DNA of 17,571 nucleotides, taken from positions 1 through 17,571 of the forward strand of contig JAFGFO010000274.1 of the NCBI GenBank assembly GCA_016931085.1, in the 5' to 3' direction. The translations under genes were made by a program, and so were the position numbers. The stretch is from Thermoflexales bacterium. GTDB lineage: Bacteria > Chloroflexota > Anaerolineae > Fen-1058. Numbering within the stretch: position 1 is the stretch's first letter; the number at the start of each line of letters is the position of its first letter. The notes below the pieces were generated by a model. It had not been told where the DNA came from, made no database searches, and saw only the letters and a list, made by a program, of their open reading frames with translations. Positions 12,364 to 17,571 of the stretch are shown piece after piece.

Positions 12364-12396
12364 CGCTATTCCTATAGCGGCACTATAGGAATAGCG
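12364..12396. promoter_or_regulatory. Perfect 14-bp inverted repeat at the fucosidase/CBS divergent promoters (probable operator)
   Basis: The arms CGCTATTCCTATAG (12364-12377) and CTATAGGAATAGCG (12383-12396) are perfectly complementary around a 5-nt centre. An extra ATAGC half-site lies at 12357-12361. The repeat covers a possible -10 box of the fucosidase gene and ends 2 bp before the -35 box of the CBS gene. One arm is nearly identical to the hairpin at 6587-6602. Confidence 0.7.
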
Positions 12397-12409
12397 CCTT
12401 GACTTTTAA
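12382..12409 (-). promoter_or_regulatory. Possible promoter of the fucosidase gene
   Basis: On the minus strand, TTAAAA (12404-12409), a 16-bp spacer and TATAGT (12382-12387). The -35 box is weak. The -10 box lies in the right arm of the inverted repeat, so a protein bound there would block initiation. The leader would be about 23 nt. Confidence 0.4.
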
Positions 12410-12426
12410 CTGTTTTAGCTTATACT
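12399..12426 (+). promoter_or_regulatory. Predicted sigma-70-type promoter for the CBS-ACT gene
   Basis: -35 TTGACT (12399-12404), a 16-bp spacer and -10 TATACT (12421-12426). Transcription should start near 12433, giving a leader of about 90 nt. The leader holds a small GCAAG/CTTGC hairpin (12439-12454) and AGGAGG 5 nt before the ATG. No known riboswitch is recognised in it. Confidence 0.75.
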
Positions 12427-12522
12427 GATTCTATGCTGGCAAGGTGAAACTTGCTATATTGTATCCCGAAATCCGTTTCTGCGCAATGCCTTGGTCGTTC
12501 CAAACACCCATAGGAGGTTCCC

Positions 12523-13176
12523 ATGCTCGTTCGAGAATGTATGACGCGCGATCCCATCACCGTCGCGCCCAACACGCCGGTGCCGGTCGCCCTGCGCTTG
12601 ATGCGCGAAAAAAAGGTGCGCCGCCTGCCCGTGCTCGACAGCCACGGCAAGCTCGCCGGCATCGTTTCTGACAAGGATCTGCTTTACGCATCACCTTCAC
12701 CTGCCACGACATTGGCGGTATGGGAAATCCCCGACCTGCTGGCCAAGATCAAGGTGGAGACCGTGATGGCCCGGGACGTCATCAGCGTGTCCGAGGACAC
12801 GCCGCTGGAAGAGGCTGCCCGTATCATGGTTGACAATCGGATCGGTGGGCTGCCCGTCATGCAGGCGCAAACCCTGGTCGGCATCATCACCGAGACCGAT
12901 TTGTTCAAGGTCCTGCTGCAACTGCTGGGCGGGCGCAGGCCGGGCGTGCGCGTGACCGCTACTATTCCCGGCGTCAAGGGGACACTGGCCAAAATAGCCG
13001 CCGCGATCTTTGGCGCGGGTGGCGACATTGTGGGCCTTGGCTTGAGTGAAGCTGTGGAGGACAACGGCAACCAGTGGGGGAAGCTCACGGTCAAGGTGCA
13101 AGACGTGTCCCCAGACACGCTCGTGGAAGCCATCCGGCCGGTAGTGACTGAAATCTTGGACGTGCGCGAGATGTGA
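12523..13176 (+). CDS. CBS-domain pair plus ACT domain protein (AcuB-like)
   Basis: A 217-residue cytoplasmic sensor-type protein. CBS domain 1 spans about 1-57 (VRECMTRDPITVAPNTP, KVRRLPVLDSHGKLAGIVSDKDL). CBS domain 2 spans about 78-133 (VMARDVISVSEDTPLEEAARIM, GGLPVMQAQTLVGIITETDL). A C-terminal ACT-like domain covers ~140-212 (VRVTATIPGVKGTLAKIAAAIFGAGGDIVGLGL). CBS pairs bind adenine nucleotides or related ligands, and ACT domains often bind amino acids; the combination occurs in AcuB-type proteins of unclear biochemical role. A regulatory function is inferred. The start is well supported by AGGAGG. The DUF4230 gene begins 6 bp after the stop codon, so the two form an operon. The fucosidase gene is divergent and may share an operator. 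Confidence 0.93.
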   Translation: MLVRECMTRDPITVAPNTPVPVALRLMREKKVRRLPVLDSHGKLAGIVSDKDLLYASPSPATTLAVWEIPDLLAKIKVETVMARDVISVSEDTPLEEAARIMVDNRIGGLPVMQAQTLVGIITETDLFKVLLQLLGGRRPGVRVTATIPGVKGTLAKIAAAIFGAGGDIVGLGLSEAVEDNGNQWGKLTVKVQDVSPDTLVEAIRPVVTEILDVREM

Positions 13177-13182
13177 GCCGAG

Positions 13183-14094
13183 ATGCTGCGAGGCAAAGCT
13201 TTTTTGTTCCTGGTCGCCGCCGCCGCCATCGCGTGCGTCAGCCTGTGGAGCGCCTTATCCTATTCCTTGTACACAGGCCAACAGCAAGCCAGCCAACAAC
13301 GAGCTACAGGCACATCCCTGGCCATTGCCGGCACTGAGCAGGCCGTGCAAGTCACTGCTCAAGCGGCTATGACGACTCTGGAAGCGCAAAACGCAGTCAC
13401 CGCCCAGGTGGCCCGTGCTACTTCTGACGCGCGAGACACGGCCACGGCCCAGGCTGCTCGTGCTACTTCTGACGCACGAAATACGGCCATTGCCCAAGCA
13501 GCCACGGCGACGGGCGAGACGCGGGCGGCGGCTACCCGTTCGGCTATAGCCACTGCCAACGCACAAGCGACGGCCGAGATCAGAACGCAACTGCTTTACA
13601 AAGCGCTCTACAAGATGCGTCAAACGAGCGAGCTCACGGTGTACGTCTTTTCCATGCAGGCCGTGGTCAAAGTGAGCCAACCCAACGAGCCAGTCTTGGG
13701 CATTTTCCCTCTCGCACCCACCGAGTTGATCTATAAAGCGTATGGAGAAGTAAGAGCGGGCTTCGATCTGAGTGCCATCACCCAAAGCGACGTCGAGATA
13801 ACGGGCAACGCCGTGACGATTCGCCTGCCGCCTCCCAGGATTTTGGCCAAGGCGGTGGACCCCGCCAAATCGGAAGTGTACAACGAGAACGTGCCGTGGT
13901 TTGGCAGGCTGGAGGCCGAGACGGTTGAAAGGGCACATCAGGCCAGCCTGGAAGAGATCGTCAAAGAGGCCTGCCACCAACACATCCTGGATCGGGCCAA
14001 TCAAGGCGCCGGCCAATCCCTCGAACAGCTCCTGGAAGCGTTGGGCTTTGAGACCGTAACGGTCGTCACCCAGCCGGCCCAAACTTGCCCATAA
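13183..14094 (+). CDS. Membrane-anchored DUF4230 protein with Ala-rich repeats
   Basis: A 303-residue protein. Residues ~5-30 form an N-terminal membrane helix (KAFLFLVAAAAIACVSLWSAL). Residues ~45-135 are a very Ala/Thr/Gln-rich, probably coiled-coil stalk that contains a 15-residue tandem repeat (AQxARATSDARxTAx, two clear copies at 74-103, a third decayed one to 118). Residues ~140-300 look like a DUF4230 domain: LTVYVFSMQAVVKV, YKAYGEVRAGFDLSAITQSDVEITGNAVTIRLPPPRIL (read in parts), VYNE and a C-terminal helix followed by GFETVTVV. Members are bacterial membrane-anchored proteins of unknown function. The domain should be outside the membrane. The ATG is 6 bp after the CBS-ACT gene, with a weak purine run before it. 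The stalk codons are as GC-rich as their surroundings. Confidence 0.86.
   Translation: MLRGKAFLFLVAAAAIACVSLWSALSYSLYTGQQQASQQRATGTSLAIAGTEQAVQVTAQAAMTTLEAQNAVTAQVARATSDARDTATAQAARATSDARNTAIAQAATATGETRAAATRSAIATANAQATAEIRTQLLYKALYKMRQTSELTVYVFSMQAVVKVSQPNEPVLGIFPLAPTELIYKAYGEVRAGFDLSAITQSDVEITGNAVTIRLPPPRILAKAVDPAKSEVYNENVPWFGRLEAETVERAHQASLEEIVKEACHQHILDRANQGAGQSLEQLLEALGFETVTVVTQPAQTCP
13402..13536 (+). repeat. 45-bp in-frame tandem repeat in the DUF4230 gene
   Basis: Units 13402-13446 and 13447-13491 differ at about 8 of 45 positions and share an 18-bp identical core (CGTGCTACTTCTGACGC). A third unit (13492-13536) is diverged but keeps the AQAA start and the 15-codon period. Confidence 0.8.
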
Positions 14095-14100
14095 CGATGT

Positions 14101-14164
14101 AGACCTGTCAGGTTTTGCCCACCTCGCTGCGCTCCGGGGTGCTTTGCAAAAACCTGACAGGTCT
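14101..14164. repeat. 64-bp inverted repeat between convergent operons
   Basis: The perfect 16-bp arms AGACCTGTCAGGTTTT (14101-14116) and AAAACCTGACAGGTCT (14149-14164) flank an inner stem CACCTCG/CGGGGTG (14120-14126 and 14135-14141, one G-T wobble). It nearly fills the 72-bp gap between the DUF4230 gene and the end of the peptide ABC operon. It may act as a two-way transcription barrier, although no T-run follows either arm, or be a mobile palindromic repeat. Confidence 0.85.
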
Positions 14165-14166
14165 CT

Positions 14167-15231
14167 TCAATCCACCATGCGCACGCCGGCCAGGTCGAGC
14201 TGCTCGGAAAAGTGACAGGCGACAAAGTGATTGCCGCCCAAATCGCGCAGCGCCGGCGGCTCGGTCTTGCAGCATTCCTGGGCGTAACGGCAGCGCGGGT
14301 GAAAGTAGCAGCCGCTAGGTGGGTTAGAAGGATCGGCGATTTCACCCTCCAGGCGAATGCGCGCGCCGGCCAGGCGCGCCTTGGGGTTGCTGACAGGCAC
14401 CGCCGACATGAGCGCTTCGGTGTAAGGATGGCGGGGATTGACGAACAACTCGATGCCGTCGGCGATCTCGACCACCTTGCCCACGTACATGACGACGATG
14501 CGATCGCAGATGTGGCGGATGACGCTCAGGTCGTGCGAAATGAACAGATAGGTCAGGTCGAAATCGGCCTGCAGCTCCTCCAACAAGTTGAGAATCTGGG
14601 CCCGGATCGAGACGTCCAACGCCGAGACGGCCTCGTCACACACCACCAGGCGGGGCCTGGTGATCAAGGCGCGGGCGATGCTGATGCGCTGGCGCTCGCC
14701 GCCGGAAAAGGCGTGCGGGTAACGCTGCATATATTCAGGGCGCAGCCCGACGCGCTCGAGTAAGGCCGCCACCTGCTCTTTCATCTGGGGCAGGGTTGCC
14801 AACTGGTTGACATTGAGCACCTCGCTGACCAGATCAAAGACCGTCATACGCGGGTTGAGAGATGAGTAGGGATCCTGGAAAATTACGCGGATGTCCTTGC
14901 GATAAGGCCGCACGGCCTCGCCTTGGATCTGGGCCATGTCCACCACCGAGGCGTCGGCCTGGCGATACAGGATCTCGCCGGCGGTGGGCTGGTAGGCCCG
15001 CACGACGCAGCGTCCCACGGTCGTCTTGCCGCAGCCGCTCTCGCCGACCAGGCCCAGCGTCTCGCCCTTGCGAATAAAGAAACTGACGTCGTCGGCGGCC
15101 TTGGTGTAGCCGCGGACGCGGCCAAAGAGGCCCTTGGTGATGGGAAAGTGCATTTTCAGATTGTTGACTTCCAACAAGAAAGAATCGTCTTTCATTTTTG
15201 GCGCGTCTGACAAAGGTGTGATCTGGCTCAT
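14167..15231 (-). CDS. Peptide/nickel-type ABC transporter ATP-binding protein (OppF/DppF-like)
   Basis: A 354-residue ABC ATPase of the oligopeptide/dipeptide family. Walker A GESGCGKTT (63-71), Q-loop FQDPYSSLNPR, signature FSGGERQRISIARAL, Walker B LVVCDEAVSALD and the switch histidine in FISHDLSVI are intact. The C-terminal extension PSNPPSGCYFHPRC with further cysteines is the usual solute-specific tail of this family. The start was set at ATG 15229-15231, because GGAGG lies 6 nt upstream and the upstream gene ends two bases before. The open frame continues another 48 codons into the upstream gene, which is antisense-free shadow sequence with no family resemblance. It energises the transporter with the second ATPase encoded just upstream. 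The substrate is likely a peptide or glycan fragment, which cannot be told from the ATPase. Confidence 0.95.
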   Translation of the reverse strand: MSQITPLSDAPKMKDDSFLLEVNNLKMHFPITKGLFGRVRGYTKAADDVSFFIRKGETLGLVGESGCGKTTVGRCVVRAYQPTAGEILYRQADASVVDMAQIQGEAVRPYRKDIRVIFQDPYSSLNPRMTVFDLVSEVLNVNQLATLPQMKEQVAALLERVGLRPEYMQRYPHAFSGGERQRISIARALITRPRLVVCDEAVSALDVSIRAQILNLLEELQADFDLTYLFISHDLSVIRHICDRIVVMYVGKVVEIADGIELFVNPRHPYTEALMSAVPVSNPKARLAGARIRLEGEIADPSNPPSGCYFHPRCRYAQECCKTEPPALRDLGGNHFVACHFSEQLDLAGVRMVD

Positions 15232-15232
15232 C

Positions 15233-16258
15233 TTATGCCTCCTTGGCCCGCGTGGCCAGGTTTTCGTAAAGCAGACACTGCACCGTGTGATTATCGCCCA
15301 AGCGCGTAAGCTTGGGAACAAGTGTTTTACATTCAGCCATAGCCTTGGCGCAGCGCGGGTGGAAGGGACAGCCACCCGGACGGCGGTAGGGATTGGGCAC
15401 CATGCCCTTGATCGGGTCGAGATCTTCGCGCTTCATAGCGATCTTGGGGATCGAGCGCAGCAGCGCCTGGGTATACGGGTGATTGGGGGCGTTAAAGATC
15501 GTGTTCACGTCGCTCTTTTCGACAATCTTGCCCAGGTACATCACGGCCACGTCATTGGCGATCTCGGCCACAATGCCCAGGTCGTGGGTGATGAACAGCA
15601 AAGCCATGCCGTACTGCTGCTGGAGATCGAGCATCAGATCCAGGATGTTGGCCTGGGTCGTCACGTCCAACGCCGTGGTTGGCTCGTCGGCGATCAGCAT
15701 GGTCGGGTTGCAGGAAAGCGCCATGGCGATCATGGCGCGCTGGCGCATGCCGCCCGACAGGCGGAAGGGATACTCGTCCACCAGCCGCTCGGGCTTGGGG
15801 ATGCCGACCTTGCTCAGCAGCTCGATGGACAGCGCGCGGGCCTCCCCCTTGCTCAACTTGGTATGCAGCAAGATGTTTTCCATGATCTGGTTGCCGACGG
15901 TGTACATCGGGCTGAGGGAGGTCATGGGTTCTTGAAAGATCATTGAGATTTCTTTGCCGCGGATGCTGCGAATTTGCCGCCCGCGCGGGTCCAACTGAGC
16001 GATATCGACCGTTTCGTACGCGCCGCTTTCCAGGTGGCGATCGAACAGGATGTGGCCTGAAACGATCTTGCCGGGCGCGTGCACGATCTGCAGCAGGGCG
16101 CGGCAGGCCACGGATTTCCCGCAGCCGCTCTCGCCCACCAGGCACAGGGTTTTGCCACGCTCGACGTCCAGGTCCACGCCGTCCACGGCGCGCACCACGC
16201 CCTCGTCGGTGAAAAAGTGAATTTTCAGATCTTGGATTTGAGCCAGGGTTTGAGTCAT
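15233..16258 (-). CDS. Peptide/nickel-type ABC transporter ATP-binding protein (OppD/DppD-like)
   Basis: A 341-residue ABC ATPase, the first of two in the operon. Walker A is GESGCGKSV (42-50, with serine at the usual S/T position), the Q-loop is FQEPMTSLSPMYTVG, the signature is RLSGGMRQRAMIAMAL, Walker B is MLIADEPTTALDVT and the switch region is FITHDLGIVAEIAND. The C-terminal extension PYRRPGGCPFHPRC carries the family's cysteine motif. The ATG at 16256-16258 starts 3 bp after the permease stop codon, with GGTGAAGG before it. The stop codon is next to the start of the OppF-like gene (TAAGATG), so all genes are tightly coupled. Hydrolysis of ATP by the paired ATPases drives import through the two permeases. 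Confidence 0.96.
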   Translation of the reverse strand: MTQTLAQIQDLKIHFFTDEGVVRAVDGVDLDVERGKTLCLVGESGCGKSVACRALLQIVHAPGKIVSGHILFDRHLESGAYETVDIAQLDPRGRQIRSIRGKEISMIFQEPMTSLSPMYTVGNQIMENILLHTKLSKGEARALSIELLSKVGIPKPERLVDEYPFRLSGGMRQRAMIAMALSCNPTMLIADEPTTALDVTTQANILDLMLDLQQQYGMALLFITHDLGIVAEIANDVAVMYLGKIVEKSDVNTIFNAPNHPYTQALLRSIPKIAMKREDLDPIKGMVPNPYRRPGGCPFHPRCAKAMAECKTLVPKLTRLGDNHTVQCLLYENLATRAKEA

Positions 16259-16261
16259 CCT

Positions 16262-17398
16262 TCACCTCTGATACGGGTCGGCCGCGTCACGCAAGCCGTC
16301 GCCCAAAAAGTTGAGCGCCAGAACGACGATGATCACGGCGACAGCCGGGAACAACAACCACGGATAGCTGGCCAGCACGGCCACTTGCTGCGCTTCCTTC
16401 AGCATGACGCCCCAACTGACCACCGGCGGGCGCAGGCCCAAGCCCAGGTAGCTCAGGGCCGTCTCGCCCAGGATCATGCCGGGGATCGCCAGCGTGATGG
16501 AGGCGATGATGTGGCTCAAGAAAGACGGGAGCATGTGCCGCATAATCATCCGCCCGCGCGGGACGCCGTCCAGCGTGGCCGCCAGGATAAAGTCCTCCTC
16601 GCGCAGCGCCAGGAACTTGCTGCGCACCACGCGCGCCAGGCCGGTCCAACTCAGCAGCGCCAGGATCACGCTGATCATGAAATAGACTTGGATCGCGGTC
16701 CAGTTCAAGGGCACGGCGGCTGCCAGGGCAAGCCAGAGTGGAATTTGCGGAATAGAGATCATGATTTCGATCAGGCGTTGGATGGCATTATCGATCATAC
16801 CGCCGACCAGGCCCGAAATCCCGCCGATCACGATGCCCAGTACCAGGCTGAGGGCTACCCCCACCAGGCCAACCGTCAGCGAGACCTGGCTGCTGTAGAT
16901 GATGCGGCTGAGCGTATCTCGTCCACTTTTATCCGCTCCAAGCAAATAAAAGGGGTCGCTGGGATTCTCGGGGGCGATCAAGTGGATATTGCCGGGGACC
17001 AGCCCAACCAGGCTATAATCATCCCCACGCTTGAAGAAACCCACCGGGATGATCACCGTCTCGTCGATGGCCCAAGTCTTTTTGAACGAGGCCGGGTCAC
17101 GCTCGAAGCGATAGCCATAGACGTGGGGGGCAAATTTCCCCTCGCGAAACAGGTGCATCGGCTGCGGCGGGGCGTACACGTATTGCTCCAGGTAGGTATC
17201 GAACGCCCTGGGGGCAAAAAAACCGGCGAACAGCGCCACGAAATAATAGCTCAGCACGACAACGCCACCGACCATGGCCATCTTGTGGCGCCTGAACTTC
17301 CACCACATCAACTGCCATTGGGAAGCGACTTCTACCTTGGTGTGCTCGGCTTCGTCGTAACCAGGTAACTCTTGAGGAGGAGGGATCGTTTGAGTCAT
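16262..17398 (-). CDS. Peptide/nickel-type ABC transporter permease (OppC/DppC-like)
   Basis: A 378-residue inner-membrane permease. A cytoplasmic N-terminus (1-40, ending WKFRRHKMAMVGGV) leads into membrane helix 1 (~41-64). A long extracytoplasmic segment of about 100 residues follows (~65-165), ending in PFYLLGADKSGRDTLSRIIY, the conserved start of the permease core. Helices 2-6 follow, with the ATPase-coupling EAA-type loop EEDFILAATLDGVPRGRMIMRHMLP. The C-terminal FLGDGLRDAADPYQR is the standard family ending. The long first external segment is typical of larger OppC-like proteins; short DppC proteins have much less. The ATG at 17396-17398 has GAGGTG before it and starts 8 bp after the preceding permease gene. 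Confidence 0.95.
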   Translation of the reverse strand: MTQTIPPPQELPGYDEAEHTKVEVASQWQLMWWKFRRHKMAMVGGVVVLSYYFVALFAGFFAPRAFDTYLEQYVYAPPQPMHLFREGKFAPHVYGYRFERDPASFKKTWAIDETVIIPVGFFKRGDDYSLVGLVPGNIHLIAPENPSDPFYLLGADKSGRDTLSRIIYSSQVSLTVGLVGVALSLVLGIVIGGISGLVGGMIDNAIQRLIEIMISIPQIPLWLALAAAVPLNWTAIQVYFMISVILALLSWTGLARVVRSKFLALREEDFILAATLDGVPRGRMIMRHMLPSFLSHIIASITLAIPGMILGETALSYLGLGLRPPVVSWGVMLKEAQQVAVLASYPWLLFPAVAVIIVVLALNFLGDGLRDAADPYQR

Positions 17399-17406
17399 GT
17401 GTCACC

Positions 17407-17571
17407 TCATTGCAAGCGAATGCGCGGGTCCAGCACGGCCAGCAGGACATCCGAGACAAAGGTGCCAATCACGGTCAGGACGCTGAGCATCAGGATGAAA
17501 CCGGCCGCCACGTACATGTCCTGCTGCTGCAGCGAGCGGTACAACACCGGGCCGGAGGTGGGCAGGTTGAG
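17407..17571 (-). CDS. Peptide/nickel-type ABC transporter permease (OppB/DppB-like), C-terminal part only
   Basis: Only the last 54 codons are in the window; the gene enters from the right edge. The sequence includes GPVLYRSLQQQDMYVAAGF, a final membrane helix (ILMLSVLTVIGTFVSDVLLA) and the ending LDPRIRLQ. These match the C-terminus of OppB/DppB permeases, which end in a D-P-R-I/V-R motif. It would pair with the downstream permease to form the membrane channel. The family is certain by context and motif; nothing can be said about its start or regulation, and any substrate-binding protein gene would be further right. Confidence 0.9.
   Translation of the reverse strand, partial: LNLPTSGPVLYRSLQQQDMYVAAGFILMLSVLTVIGTFVSDVLLAVLDPRIRLQ

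Noticed and set aside
12427..12522. Riboswitch in the CBS gene leader
   Set aside because: The leader is about 90 nt with only one small hairpin and no recognisable riboswitch core.
15232..15375. N-terminal extension of the OppF-like ATPase
   Set aside because: The added 48 residues lie entirely inside the upstream ATPase gene and do not resemble the family; the ATG at 15229-15231 has a proper ribosome site.
15134..17368. Long plus-strand frames opposite the peptide ABC transporter genes
   Set aside because: They are shadows of the ATPase and permease genes and show no protein family features.

Overview
The window looks like a chromosomal segment of a GC-rich (roughly 60 %) bacterium, most likely a Chloroflexota (Anaerolineae-like) member. 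This is inferred from the mix of genes: lipoproteins with Ser/Thr/Pro-rich linkers (ComEA-like, LysM), a divergent PAP2 (DUF212) protein, an AcuB-like CBS-ACT protein next to a DUF4230 protein, a peptide ABC operon, a cytoplasmic GH29 fucosidase, and short 7-bp tandem repeats between genes. No rRNA, tRNA, IS element, prophage or CRISPR array is visible. Most of the DNA is ordinary, tightly packed housekeeping and catabolic genes.

Layout. (1) 1-5471, minus strand, read from right to left: a HIT-family hydrolase, 3-hydroxyacyl-CoA dehydrogenase, short-chain acyl-CoA dehydrogenase, a small membrane protein, a ComEA-like lipoprotein, a biotin carboxylase subunit and the start of a biotin carrier protein that runs off the left edge. 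This is an acyl-CoA oxidation and acyl-CoA carboxylation neighbourhood. The biotin carboxylase has substitutions at several residues needed for catalysis. (2) 5639-6436, plus: a biotin-protein ligase divergent from the HIT gene. The two genes have back-to-back consensus promoters with a large hairpin between them. (3) 6629-7612, plus: an acidic tail-anchored protein and a membrane-anchored Cas4-like PD-(D/E)XK nuclease, driven by a consensus promoter with a structured leader. (4) 7635-10130, minus: xseA, a LysM lipoprotein, xseB and a DUF212 membrane protein. Exonuclease VII is therefore split by an unrelated cell-envelope gene. (5) 10275-11037, plus: a CinA C-terminal-domain (PncC-type) amidase and a small unknown protein, divergent from xseA across a region rich in palindromes. 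(6) 11030-12352, minus: a GH29 alpha-L-fucosidase whose 3' end overlaps the preceding convergent gene by 8 bp. (7) 12523-14094, plus: a CBS-ACT protein and a membrane-anchored DUF4230 protein with 15-residue tandem repeats. (8) 14167-17571, minus: an Opp/Dpp-type peptide ABC transporter (end of permease 1, permease 2, two ATPases), convergent with (7) across a long perfect inverted repeat.

The most distinctive non-coding signal is a set of degenerate 7-bp tandem repeats (core CTGAAAC/GTTTCAG, plus a second AGGRAGT type) at seven gene boundaries. They supply or flank stop codons, give two unrelated proteins the same C-terminal tail, and in one place form a run of Shine-Dalgarno-like sequences. 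A second signal is a near-identical 14-bp partial palindrome (GCTATMGGAATAGC) in the leader of the nuclease operon and, as an inverted pair, at the fucosidase/CBS promoter region, which suggests a shared regulator.

No known defence or secretion system is complete here. The best candidates for undescribed biology are the membrane-anchored Cas4-like two-gene operon, the catalytically altered biotin carboxylase and the heptamer arrays. All assignments come from reading the sequence and recalling family motifs; no search was run.
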